Assembly: GCF_000807775.2 (NCBI RefSeq)
Contig: NZ_CP047385.1
Location: forward strand, 3,906,001-3,970,000
From: Pandoraea fibrosis
GTDB taxonomy: Bacteria; Pseudomonadota; Gammaproteobacteria; Burkholderiales; Burkholderiaceae
Direction: 5' to 3'
DNA: 64,000 nucleotides
A program made the translations under genes and the position numbers. Within the stretch, counting starts at the first letter, position 1, and each line of letters opens with the position of its first letter. This document shows, piece after piece, positions 29,140-38,182 of this stretch. The notes beneath the pieces are model-generated. The model ran no database searches. It was not told where the DNA came from and saw only the letters and a list, made by a program, of their open reading frames with translations.

Positions 29140-29470
29140 ATGAACGAGACATTACGCCCGACGCCCCACCTATGTCAACGCCAGTCCGGGGGCTTCAGAA
29201 TTCGTCATTCGTCCTATGGAATTTCTCAACGGCATTCGACTCGGAGTCAAAAGCGTTATCACGCAAGATCGTTTGTTCATGCGCTTCTTGGTGGACCGGC
29301 ACGGCCACCCCCATCGCACGGCAAGGCAACGCCTTTCTGTTGTCGGGGTGTCACTTTTCTGCGACCATGAGTCGCCGCCCCGACGTTCTCACCGGGGCAA
29401 TGTTCCCGCCGTTGCTGGATCTGCCGCATCTCAAGCCGTATCCGTTCCCCGAATTCTGGAGTCTCCGACG

Positions 29471-30553
29471 ATGTCCTCCTCAAAGACCGCCAAGCTTGGC
29501 CACTGGACCATGTACATGCCGATCGTGGCCCTTATCGCGCTCGGCATCGCCGGGTTTCTGCCTTATGGGGCAGAGCTGACGCTATGTGGCATTGCGCTCG
29601 CAGGCGCCGTGTTCTCGGCCGTGCATCACGCAGAAACCGTCGCCCACAAGGTCGGCGAACCGTTCGGCACGCTGGTACTCGCGGTTGCCGTGACCATCAT
29701 CGAAGTGGCGCTGATCGTCTCGGTGATGCTCTCAGGAGGCCCCGACAAGGCAGGGCTGGCGCGTGACACCGTGTTCGCGGCCATCATGATCGTATCGACC
29801 GGGATCGTGGGGATGTGCCTGCTCTTTGGCGGCGTGCGGCATCACACGCAAGGCTTTCATGTCGAGGGAGCAAGTGCGGCTCTCGCGGTGCTGTGTGCCC
29901 TGTCGGTACTCACGCTGGTTCTGCCGAACTACACCAGCTCCGTTCTTGGGCCGGGGCTCACGGCGTCGCAACTGGCCTTCGAGGGCATGATTTCGCTCGT
30001 GCTGTACATGGTGTTCGTGTTCGTGCAGACGGTGAGCCATCGTGACTACTTCCTCGCGAAAGCGCCGAGCGAAGAGGTTCACGTGCCGCCGCCGTCGCGC
30101 CGCACGGCTGTCCTGAGTCTGGGACTGTTGGTGGTAGCGCTGCTGGCCGTGGTCGGACTGGCGAAAAAGCTCTCGCCTGCCGTGGAGAATGCGGTCGCGG
30201 TGGCCGGTGCACCGAAAGCCGTCGTCGGTATCGTGATTGCCGCGCTGGTGTTGTTGCCGGAAGGCCTGGCAGCGCTGCGCGCCGCGCGTGCCAATAAACT
30301 TCAGACGAGCCTGAATCTGGCGCTTGGCTCGGCGCTGGCGAGTATCGGGCTGACCATTCCGACCGTGGCAGCCGTCTCGCTGCTGCTCGATCAGCGCATC
30401 GAACTCGGCCTGGCGCCGAAGGATATGGTGTTGCTCGCCGTCACGCTGCTCGTTGGCGTGATCACGCTCGGCACCGGACGCACGACGGTGCTGCAAGGGG
30501 CCGTCCACCTGGTGTTGTTTGCCACGTTTCTGTTTCTGGCGATCGTGCCGTAA
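29471..30553 (+). CDS. chaA: Calcium/sodium-proton antiporter, ChaA family
   Basis: A 360-residue inner-membrane protein with about eleven hydrophobic segments in two homologous halves, as in CaCA exchangers. The alpha-repeat-like signatures are AETVAHKVGEPFGTLVLAVA followed by VTIIEVALIVSV, and LLPEGLAALRAARANKLQTS; both contain the conserved acidic residues of the ion site. The start is ATG 29471 (MSSSKTAKLGHW); the longer frame from 29216 has no hydrophobic or family content. It exports Na+ or Ca2+ in exchange for protons. No operon partner is seen. Confidence 0.9.
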   Translation: MSSSKTAKLGHWTMYMPIVALIALGIAGFLPYGAELTLCGIALAGAVFSAVHHAETVAHKVGEPFGTLVLAVAVTIIEVALIVSVMLSGGPDKAGLARDTVFAAIMIVSTGIVGMCLLFGGVRHHTQGFHVEGASAALAVLCALSVLTLVLPNYTSSVLGPGLTASQLAFEGMISLVLYMVFVFVQTVSHRDYFLAKAPSEEVHVPPPSRRTAVLSLGLLVVALLAVVGLAKKLSPAVENAVAVAGAPKAVVGIVIAALVLLPEGLAALRAARANKLQTSLNLALGSALASIGLTIPTVAAVSLLLDQRIELGLAPKDMVLLAVTLLVGVITLGTGRTTVLQGAVHLVLFATFLFLAIVP

Positions 30554-30677
30554 CTGGCGGCCCTGCCCGTCGGGCGGGGGCGTCGCTGATCGCCTGTCTG
30601 CCTGTCGGCGCGCTGGATTACGCCACCGCGCCACGCGGGCTAAGTGCAGTAACAGTCATCGGCGCGTCGTCGCCCGC

Positions 30678-30905
30678 TCAGGACTGCGTGTCCTGCTTTT
30701 TCGTGTCGTTCGGGCTCGTGCCTGCGGTGTCGGCAGGGGTCTTCTCGTCCGACGGGACGCCGAGCAACGCCCCCAGCAGCTTGCTACCGGCGGCATTGCG
30801 CTTGCCCTGCGCGCCAACCTGCTTGCCGCCCTGCGGGCCACGACGCACACCGGCGTCGATCTTCAGGCCCTTGCGCTTTTGAATCTCAAATTTTGTCTGG
30901 GTCAT
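30678..30905 (-). CDS. Small basic hypothetical protein
   Basis: A 75-residue soluble protein, MTQTKFEIQKRKGLKIDAGV, with a Gly/Lys-rich basic middle and an acidic/Thr-rich tail ending DTKKQDTQS. No membrane segment or known motif. The reading frame is clean and its codon use looks like its neighbours. Convergent with chaA. Function unknown. Confidence 0.6.
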   Translation of the reverse strand: MTQTKFEIQKRKGLKIDAGVRRGPQGGKQVGAQGKRNAAGSKLLGALLGVPSDEKTPADTAGTSPNDTKKQDTQS

Positions 30906-30982
30906 GATGCAGTCCGTTGTGGGCTCGCCCGGCGACGCGTTACGTGTCGGGCAGGCCGAATCAAATTCAGGGTTTCAGAAGA

Positions 30983-31237
30983 TCAGAGGTCGATACCGAG
31001 GCTGCCGTCGGCCGCCAGCGTTTTTGCCAGTGCGTGAGCGGCTTCGAGCGCATCGCCGGCCCAGCGGTAGCTCTGCGGCGTCGTATGGGAGAGCGGCGGG
31101 TCCAGCGTTTCGATCACGTCGTCCACGTCGCGCCAGCCCGTAAAATGCACCACCCCGTAAAACTGCCCGTCCGGCGCGGGCGAAGTCTCCGCCCAATAGT
31201 AGAAGTCATCCGCCAGCAGGCAGCCTTCGAAACCCAT
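30983..31237 (-). CDS. Hypothetical protein
   Basis: An 84-residue product from ATG 31237 (MGFEGCLLADDFYYWAETSP). An AGGA lies eight bases upstream of this ATG. Longer in-frame starts at 31270 and 31333 exist, and the latter would crowd the ribE promoter. It is rich in Trp, Tyr and Asp, soluble, and not recognised. It is divergent from ribE, with about 117 bases between the starts. Confidence 0.6.
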   Translation of the reverse strand: MGFEGCLLADDFYYWAETSPAPDGQFYGVVHFTGWRDVDDVIETLDPPLSHTTPQSYRWAGDALEAAHALAKTLAADGSLGIDL

Positions 31238-31354
31238 ATCGATCCTGTCGATCCTACGAAAAGGCGGCATCGTAGCACGTCGCATGACGAGCGGCATACC
31301 CGCGCAAGGCAGTAGAATACTGCGGCATAGCAACCCAGGACTCTAGACATCACG

Positions 31355-32092
31355 ATGTTCACCGGAATTGTTCAAGGCACGGCCACGCTGTCGTCCATCG
31401 AAGATCGCGACGGCATGCGCACCCTCGAGCTGGCGTTTCCCGAAGGTTTCTGCGAAGACCTGACGCTCGGGGCCAGCGTCTCGGTCGATGGCGTCTGCCT
31501 GACGGTCACGCAACTGCTCTCACCCACGGCGGCCTCGTTCGACGTGATCCTTCAAAGTCTGAACGTCACCACGCTCGGCAGCTTCGGCATCGGCGCACAG
31601 GTCAATGTCGAGCGCGCCGCGAAAGATGGCGCCGAGATCGGCGGCCATCCGCTGTCGGGGCATATCGACTTTTCGACGGAAATTCTTAGCGTGCGCACGT
31701 CAGATACCAATCGCGTGCTGCGCATTGCCATTCCCGAAGCCTTCCGTAAGTACGTCTTCGCCAAGGGCTATATCGCGATCAATGGCGCGAGCCTGACGGT
31801 CTCGGAGGTGAATCGGCAGGAAGGCTGGTTCGAAGTGTGGCTGATCCCGGAAACACGTCGCATGACGACGTTCGAAGACAAGCTCGCCGGCGCACGCCTG
31901 AACATCGAGATCGAACGCAGCACGCAAGTGGTCGTCGACACGGTACGCGAAGCGGTGCAGGAAAGTCTTGGCCGCCTGCAACCGGTGCTCGAAGCCCTGC
32001 TCAAGGAAAAGGGCCTTTCGCTCGACGATTTCGTCGGCGTGCCGCAATTGCCCTCGGGCAATGCAGACGACAAACCCGCCGCCAAGGCCTGA
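31355..32092 (+). CDS. ribE: Riboflavin synthase, alpha subunit
   Basis: This enzyme dismutates two molecules of 6,7-dimethyl-8-ribityllumazine to riboflavin. The two lumazine-binding repeats are visible: MFTGIVQGTATLSSIEDRDG with SVSVDGVCLTVTQL, and GGHPLSGHIDFSTEIL with AINGASLTVSEVN. At 245 residues it is about 30-40 longer than most family members because of an extra C-terminal helix and a Gly/Asp/Ala tail from about residue 200. It is followed 28 bases later by an exonuclease III gene on the same strand. Confidence 0.94.
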   Translation: MFTGIVQGTATLSSIEDRDGMRTLELAFPEGFCEDLTLGASVSVDGVCLTVTQLLSPTAASFDVILQSLNVTTLGSFGIGAQVNVERAAKDGAEIGGHPLSGHIDFSTEILSVRTSDTNRVLRIAIPEAFRKYVFAKGYIAINGASLTVSEVNRQEGWFEVWLIPETRRMTTFEDKLAGARLNIEIERSTQVVVDTVREAVQESLGRLQPVLEALLKEKGLSLDDFVGVPQLPSGNADDKPAAKA

Positions 32093-32120
32093 GCCTGCCG
32101 CCCAACACCGAAGGACATTC

Positions 32121-32900
32121 ATGCAACTTGCTACCTGGAACGTCAACTCGCTCAAGGTTCGTCTCGGCCACGTGCAGGATTGGCTGCGCAGCAATCCGGT
32201 CGACGTTCTTTGCCTTCAGGAACTGAAACTTACCGACGAGAACTTTCCGATCACGGAAATCGCTGCGCTCGGCTACACGTCGCACTTCACCGGACAAAAG
32301 ACATATAACGGCGTCGCGCTGCTGGTCAATCACGCGAAAGTGGGTGAAGCCAAGGATCTCGTCAAGAATCTGCCGAACTTTGCCGACGAGCAGCAGCGCC
32401 TTATCACGGCGACCATCGGCGGCGTGCGCGTGGTCTGCGGCTACTTTCCAAACGGTCAGGCGGTGGGTTCGGACAAGTTCGCCTACAAGCTGAACTGGCT
32501 CGACGCCCTCACCCATTGGCTCTCGGATGAAATGGAGCGCCATACGCAACTCGCGCTTCTCGGCGACTACAACATCGCCCCTGAAGACCGCGATGTGCAT
32601 GACCCGGCGAAATGGGAGGGCGAAAACCTGGTGTCGCCGCAGGAACGTCAGGCATTCGCGCGTCTGCAGGGACTCGGCTTGCGCGACACTTTCCGGATGT
32701 TCGATCAGCCGGAGAAGACGTTCAGTTGGTGGGACTACCGCATGGGCGCCTTCCGACGCAATGCCGGCCTGCGCATCGACCACATTCTCGTGTCGTCCGC
32801 GCTGGCAGAGCGCTGCACAGCGTGCGAAATCGATCGCGTGCCGCGCACGTGGGAACAGCCATCGGATCACGCGCCGGTCGTCGCCACGTTCAAGGATTAA
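32121..32900 (+). CDS. xth: Exodeoxyribonuclease III / AP endonuclease
   Basis: A 259-residue AP endonuclease/3' exonuclease of the ExoIII family acting in base-excision repair. Catalytic segments are LATWNVNSLKVRLGH (Asn), LCLQELKLTDENFP (metal Glu), LLGDYNIAPEDRDV (Asp and Asn) and QPSDHAPVVATF (Asp-His). ATG 32121 follows GAAGGACATTC. It is probably co-transcribed with ribE and is followed by a strong terminator. Confidence 0.95.
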   Translation: MQLATWNVNSLKVRLGHVQDWLRSNPVDVLCLQELKLTDENFPITEIAALGYTSHFTGQKTYNGVALLVNHAKVGEAKDLVKNLPNFADEQQRLITATIGGVRVVCGYFPNGQAVGSDKFAYKLNWLDALTHWLSDEMERHTQLALLGDYNIAPEDRDVHDPAKWEGENLVSPQERQAFARLQGLGLRDTFRMFDQPEKTFSWWDYRMGAFRRNAGLRIDHILVSSALAERCTACEIDRVPRTWEQPSDHAPVVATFKD

Positions 32901-32946
32901 CGTTCGCGCGGCTTTTCATGCTGCCGTGTTTCCCCACTGCAATGCA

Positions 32947-32976
32947 AAACGGCACCTGTATCAGGTGCCGTTTTTT
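32947..32976 (+). terminator. rho-independent terminator after xth
   Basis: A nine-pair stem CGGCACCTG/CAGGTGCCG with a TAT loop is followed by six T residues, 47 bases after the stop codon. Confidence 0.9.
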
Positions 32977-32998
32977 CTTTGCGCGAAGCGTCGCCAGT

Positions 32999-33988
32999 TC
33001 ACTGCCCTGCGCGTGGATCCGTCAGCCGCGACTCGTAGACGAAGCAGCGAATTGCCGCCTTGTTACGCGTATCCATCTGCATGAACTCCAGACCGTAAGC
33101 CCAGGTGCCGTCGACTCTGGGTCCCTCCACGCCGCGCACGGCAGCCATGCCGAGAATCGGCACGACGTCGGCGCCGATCGGCACGCGGAACTGCAGCGCG
33201 ACGTGATGGCAGCCCTCGGGGAGCGGCGCTTTGGCTACGATGCCTGCCCCGTCGGCACTGATGTCCCGCACCAGCACCAGCCATTCGGGCGTGTCTTGCG
33301 GATCGGCCAGCATGCGGGTGAATGACGCGCGCGTCGTCTCGTCCAACGGCGACAGTCGCGCGACGAGCCGCGTATCGACACGCGGCGTGCGGCGCACCGG
33401 TGTCTCGCGCACCTGCGAAGGACGCGAAATCACCACGTAATCGAACGGACCGTGATGAACGCTGTGCACCTCGCACGTGAATTCGTACAGGTTGTCGCCC
33501 GGAAACGTCCAGAGCGCGAGCCTGTCACCTGCGCTCACTGGCAGACGTGTCTCGCCCGCCGTGGGAGGCGTGATGATCAACATGCCGTTGGGCGCACGGC
33601 CGATCAGCCGTGCACGCACACGCGTCGTCTCGGCGTCCGGCGCAACACGCACTTGCATCCAGGCACCGATAGGCAGAGGCACGGGCAAACCGTGCAGATA
33701 GACCGTCGAGCCACCGCCTCCCGTCTCCAGCGGCGAGGCTGAGTTCGCCGCTTCCGAGCGGCCGGCCGCCTCGCCCGTGGTCGCCCCTTCGGGTAACGGC
33801 CGGTGCGGGGCGAACATGGTGAAGAGCCAATCGAGATCGGCCTCGGACGGCAAACGTTCGCCCGCCGCCAGCAATGGCGTGCCATCGGCGTCGAACAGCG
33901 GCCAGGAGAGTGGAGCATGTGCGTCAAGCTCGCGGCGGTTGACCGCCACGAACCCCGGATAGCCTGACGCAATACAAGTCGAATGCAT
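32999..33988 (-). CDS. PilZ-domain protein, YcgR-type (possible c-di-GMP-binding flagellar brake)
   Basis: A 329-residue protein. The N-terminal half resembles the YcgR/PilZN domain. The C-terminal PilZ domain has the c-di-GMP-binding RRTPR pattern (SQVRETPVRRTPRVDTR) followed by the LVRDISADGAGIVA core that corresponds to DxSxxG. Family members bind c-di-GMP and slow the flagellar motor or alter surface traits. ATG 33988 (MHSTCIASGYPG) is used; an in-frame start farther upstream (34117) adds low-similarity sequence. No flagellar genes are adjacent. Moderate confidence in the flagellar role. Confidence 0.8.
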   Translation of the reverse strand: MHSTCIASGYPGFVAVNRRELDAHAPLSWPLFDADGTPLLAAGERLPSEADLDWLFTMFAPHRPLPEGATTGEAAGRSEAANSASPLETGGGGSTVYLHGLPVPLPIGAWMQVRVAPDAETTRVRARLIGRAPNGMLIITPPTAGETRLPVSAGDRLALWTFPGDNLYEFTCEVHSVHHGPFDYVVISRPSQVRETPVRRTPRVDTRLVARLSPLDETTRASFTRMLADPQDTPEWLVLVRDISADGAGIVAKAPLPEGCHHVALQFRVPIGADVVPILGMAAVRGVEGPRVDGTWAYGLEFMQMDTRNKAAIRCFVYESRLTDPRAGQ

Positions 33989-34252
33989 GGTGCCTGGGAG
34001 GGTACGAAACCCTTGAGAGCCTGGGAACGAAGCGCTGGCCTTCCCCGCATTCCGGCACGTGGGGTCGCGTCTTGGACGACCCTCTTCGTGCCGGCATCCG
34101 TGGCCAACACCCCACAAATGTCACCAACTACAGAAATGCCACGCGTCCGGCCGGCCGGAAATGCTCACCCTAATGGGCGATGCATGGCGCGTACGTATTT
34201 TTACCACGAAAGCAAGCCAGTTCTGACGTCGAAATATCGGGCAAAAGGCCCG

Positions 34253-37120
34253 TCAATCTCCACTCACCCCATCCGACGACAGTCCAGCGGGCCCTCCCCG
34301 GGCTCTCATGGTTTGGCGGATCGTCTCGGCGCGAAGCGGCAGGCGGATCGCCCAAAACCAGGGGAGCGTATGACGACATGCCTGCGCCAACCCCGGCTGA
34401 TAGCGAATTTCGGGACATCTCAGCCAATTGACCAGCCGTTCCGCCAGCGCTTGCGTCGAACTCGATTCGCTCGACAGGCACATGCGCAACGCGATCGCTT
34501 CGGGCAAATGGCGCCATGCCGCCTCGCCATTCATTGTTTCGTTGAGCAGTGCCAACGCGTAGTGTCGATAGATGCGGTGGGAATCCGGGGAGGATGTCGC
34601 CCCGCGCAGCGCACTCGATTCATCTCGCGCGGTTGACCACGGACGCTGCCATGGCGGCTGAGTCGCCAACCAGCTCATTCCCGCCACGAGGGAGATCAGA
34701 CGAACCCGCCGCGACATCGATGCGCTCAGTGGCGCCTGGCCGTCCGGCATCGCCAGTGGGGCGTCGCGAAAAACGTCTTCGATGTCGATATGGCCGGCAC
34801 GCCGCAACTGCACACGGCCCGGCGCGCGAGCAGTACTCACGAGTGCGTCCAGCCGGTCGGCCGGACTCAACGATGCCCGTGTGACGTCCTCGGGTGCCAG
34901 GTTGCCGACAGTGGCGATGGTTGCGCGATCGTCAGCATGCGAGGGCCCCCAGGTCCCATGACATGCGACATTGGCACGATGCTCACCGTCCTTGCCACAC
35001 CAACGCCCGACCAGCCTCACGAAGCCATCCAGCCGGCGTTCGACAGGCCACAGCGCCGAGAGAAATCCGAACTCTCGGAGCAGTCCCGAGAGCTGTGCCA
35101 TGGTGCCGGGCAGATAATCATCGGACGACTCAGCGTCTCGCACCACCACCCGCGTGCCAAGCCAATGCCAACCCGGCAGCGTATCGTGGGCAAAAGCCAT
35201 GTCGCCCGGCTTCGGCTCGCCGCCAGTATTCGTGCCAAGAAGTCTTGCCATCAGTTGAATCGGCAGGCGCGCAGCAACGTTACCGTCCGCCCGAATCAAC
35301 ACGACGCTACTGGTATCGACTGCGCTGATGCCGTCCGCCGACAACGCGACCGGCACCTGCGCCGGCAGCGCATCGAACCACGCCCCGCGCAACGCCTGCG
35401 TGCGCAGCGGGCCGACGCCGCCCGTACCTTCTCCCGCCCAATAGAGGGTCTGACACATAGCGCCCGCGATTGCCCAAGGCGCCTTTTGCGACACAGGCCC
35501 ACAGTCTCTGTGCAACGCCCTCATCAGCGTCGGCGTGACCCATTGCGCCTGAGCGCGCAGTAACGGCACGTCAGTCAGTTCATTCAGGGTATGGACCAAC
35601 CATTCGGCACGCAGCTCGGAAACGCCATCATGCTCACCAAGGCCACCAGTCTCGCTCAACGCCGCCAGCAAGCATCCAAACCAGTCACTCCGCCGCACCG
35701 AGTCCGGCAGGCGGTGCAGTGGCGGCACCGCGTCGCGCCTCATGTCCAGCATGCCCGGCTTGCGACTCAACGCCACCAGCAGTTGCATGAACACATTTGC
35801 GCGTACCGTCGGTTGATCCGCCGGCAATGTCATCCACGAGTGCACCACCTGTTCGAGTTCGGGCGGCGTCAGGCCGCGAAGCCATGTCACGTCGAGACGA
35901 ATGCGAGCGTCCTGCCACTGCGTACCTGCCAGATTGCAGTCGGGCCCCATGCGCAATTGCTTCAGGCTTGCACCGCAAAACCGGGCATTGCGCAGATCGC
36001 AGGAGGTAAAGAAGGCGCCATTGAGCTTCGCCCCACGAGCATCCCATTCGGTGAGCACACATTGACGGAATTCCGCCCCACGAAGATCCGCACCCAACGC
36101 TTGCGCTTTGCGCATCGCCATCGATGTCCATCGCGTTCGCTTCGCCTTGGCGCCAATCAGTTTCACGCCGTGCGCACTGCCGTCGGCGAAGCCCGCGCCG
36201 TGCAATTTGGCCTGCTGGAAAGACGCGGCGTCGAGACGGGCCTTGGCAAACGTCACCCCTCCACACCTGGCTTCGCTCAGGTCAGCACCGCACATGACCG
36301 TATGTAAGATGACGGCATCACGAAGGTCGACCTTCACGAGCCGTGCCTCACTCAGATCCGTCGCCCGGAAATTCCCGAACCGCAGATTTGCGCCCTCGAA
36401 ATCGGCACCAATGTGCTTCGAACACGCGAAGCCCGCCCTGGGTAGCGATGCGCCACACCACCACGCGTTATTGAAATGCCCACCGCAAAACTGCGCGCCC
36501 GGTGCGATCACGCCGCGCAAATCGGCATTGGGCATCCACAAGTCAGGCAGCGTGGTATTGCGCAGGTCGGACAAGGTCAGCGCCGCACTCAGCACGGGAA
36601 CCGGCCACTCGCGCATGGGTAGCCGCTCGCATGCCAGTACGTCGCCGGAGGCTTCGTCGGTCGATGGCAGCCAGTGCCACAGCGCCGCTGTCGCCACCCG
36701 GCAAGACTCCGCTCTGCACCACGTCACGAGATCGCGCACCACGTTGGCGGCGCGCTCGCCATCGAGCAAGTGTGAGAAACGCGTGACCCACGCCTGCTTG
36801 AGTGCTCCCTTATCGAACCGTAGCTGCCCCGGCGATTCATCCGCCATTGCCCTCAAGGGCTCAACGCTTACATATCGCCCCAGTACGCCAGATGACGGCG
36901 GGAGACGATGCGTCAACCATGCGACCTGGTGCGCGATCGTGTGCCGTTCGTCTTCACTGGCCCGCAAGATCGCGCGGCGCAGCGCCTCAGGCGGCGCCGC
37001 GCTGCGTGCAGCGATATCGGAGGGTGACGATGGGGGGCGACCGACGGCACTGCCCTCGATATCGCGGACAGGCGTCGAGGTTTGTTCCCAGCCGGCAGTC
37101 CGGTTCTGAACAGACAACAT
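34253..37120 (-). CDS. Large pentapeptide-repeat protein (possible SopA-like effector)
   Basis: 955 residues. The N-terminal 180 are helical and variable. Residues about 185-410 form a right-handed beta-helix of pentapeptide repeats (ADLRGVIAP, ANLRFGNFRATDLSEARLV, DLRDAVILH, ADLRGAEF). The remaining 540 residues, with several Trp-rich segments, match no motif I know. The start has a good AAGGAG. The plan of a helical N-terminus, a pentapeptide solenoid and a large C-terminal domain recalls bacterial E3-ligase effectors such as SopA, but catalytic Cys identity is not established and no secretion genes are in the window. It stands alone between a PilZ gene and rfbD. Confidence 0.75.
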   Translation of the reverse strand: MLSVQNRTAGWEQTSTPVRDIEGSAVGRPPSSPSDIAARSAAPPEALRRAILRASEDERHTIAHQVAWLTHRLPPSSGVLGRYVSVEPLRAMADESPGQLRFDKGALKQAWVTRFSHLLDGERAANVVRDLVTWCRAESCRVATAALWHWLPSTDEASGDVLACERLPMREWPVPVLSAALTLSDLRNTTLPDLWMPNADLRGVIAPGAQFCGGHFNNAWWCGASLPRAGFACSKHIGADFEGANLRFGNFRATDLSEARLVKVDLRDAVILHTVMCGADLSEARCGGVTFAKARLDAASFQQAKLHGAGFADGSAHGVKLIGAKAKRTRWTSMAMRKAQALGADLRGAEFRQCVLTEWDARGAKLNGAFFTSCDLRNARFCGASLKQLRMGPDCNLAGTQWQDARIRLDVTWLRGLTPPELEQVVHSWMTLPADQPTVRANVFMQLLVALSRKPGMLDMRRDAVPPLHRLPDSVRRSDWFGCLLAALSETGGLGEHDGVSELRAEWLVHTLNELTDVPLLRAQAQWVTPTLMRALHRDCGPVSQKAPWAIAGAMCQTLYWAGEGTGGVGPLRTQALRGAWFDALPAQVPVALSADGISAVDTSSVVLIRADGNVAARLPIQLMARLLGTNTGGEPKPGDMAFAHDTLPGWHWLGTRVVVRDAESSDDYLPGTMAQLSGLLREFGFLSALWPVERRLDGFVRLVGRWCGKDGEHRANVACHGTWGPSHADDRATIATVGNLAPEDVTRASLSPADRLDALVSTARAPGRVQLRRAGHIDIEDVFRDAPLAMPDGQAPLSASMSRRVRLISLVAGMSWLATQPPWQRPWSTARDESSALRGATSSPDSHRIYRHYALALLNETMNGEAAWRHLPEAIALRMCLSSESSSTQALAERLVNWLRCPEIRYQPGLAQACRHTLPWFWAIRLPLRAETIRQTMRARGGPAGLSSDGVSGD

Positions 37121-37246
37121 GCGTCGCTCCTTGGCGCACGCTTGTACGTGCGCGCAAAAAAGCCACCATGTTGCCGAAGGAATGCGGCGCCACGCGCTAA
37201 GGAATTTCCGAATTGGTGCGTAGCGCCGTCAGGGAGTGGCGTTGTC

Positions 37247-38128
37247 TCAGGCGAGACAGAGCGTGAGCGCGTCACGCCAGTCGGGCGCCCGGACGCCAAA
37301 GGTACGCGCGAGCTTGTCGTTGTCGAGGATCGAGTAAGCCGGGCGCTTGGCCGGCAGCGGATAGGCAGAAGTCGGAATCGCCACAACGTTCGGACGCTTC
37401 TCCGGCGCACTCAGATCGAGAATCGCCTCGGTGAACCCATGCCAGGTCGTCTGCCCGGCGGCCGTCAGGTGATAGAGGCCCCCATGCTCGCGCCAGAAGT
37501 CGGCATCGACACCGCGCTCGCCGAACCCTTGCACCAGAACCTGCGAGGTCAGTTCGGCGATGGTGCGGCACCACGTCGGCGCGCCATGCTGATCGGACAC
37601 GATCCGCAACTCGTCACGCTCGCGCGCGAGGCGTTGGACGGTCAGCAGAAAATTCGCGCCGCGAGCACCGTACACCCAGCTCGTGCGCAGCACCAGATGA
37701 TTCGCACCACTCGCTGCGATAGCCGTTTCCCCGGCCAGCTTGGTACGCCCGTAGGCATTCTGCGGATTGGTGGGTTCGTCCTCGCGATAAGGCGTGGAGG
37801 ACGTTCCGTCAAATACGTAATCTGTGGAGTAATGAACGACAAGCGCGCCGATTCGCTTCGCCTCTTCCGCCATGACCCCCGGCACAACGGCGTTGACCTG
37901 ATACGCCGCAGCCTCATCGGTCTCCGCACGATCGACTGCCGTATAGGCGGCGGGATTGACGATCACGTCAGGCGCGAAGTCACGCAATGTACGCACCACG
38001 CTGTCGGTGTCGAGCAGGTCCATCTCATTACGCGTGGGGGCGTGCACGTCGCCCATCCCTTGCAGACTACGTGCCAACTCCCAGCCCACCTGCCCGGTAG
38101 CGCCCGTCAACAGGATGCGTCTTGCCAT
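37247..38128 (-). CDS. rfbD: dTDP-4-dehydrorhamnose reductase
   Basis: An extended SDR of dTDP-L-rhamnose synthesis that reduces dTDP-4-keto-L-rhamnose with NADPH. The 293-residue product begins with the nucleotide loop ILLTGATGQVGWELA. It carries VDRAETDEAAAYQVNA, the catalytic region VVHYSTDYVFDGTSSTPYRE with YGRTKLAGE (Tyr/Lys), and the VLRTSWVYGARGANF substrate segment. The other rml genes are not adjacent. It lies between the pentapeptide-repeat gene and ntrC, all on the minus strand. Confidence 0.93.
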   Translation of the reverse strand: MARRILLTGATGQVGWELARSLQGMGDVHAPTRNEMDLLDTDSVVRTLRDFAPDVIVNPAAYTAVDRAETDEAAAYQVNAVVPGVMAEEAKRIGALVVHYSTDYVFDGTSSTPYREDEPTNPQNAYGRTKLAGETAIAASGANHLVLRTSWVYGARGANFLLTVQRLARERDELRIVSDQHGAPTWCRTIAELTSQVLVQGFGERGVDADFWREHGGLYHLTAAGQTTWHGFTEAILDLSAPEKRPNVVAIPTSAYPLPAKRPAYSILDNDKLARTFGVRAPDWRDALTLCLA

Positions 38129-38182
38129 GGTTCGACTCCCTTGTCGCTTGATAGTGAACCAGGGAGCCTACCGCGATTGGCG

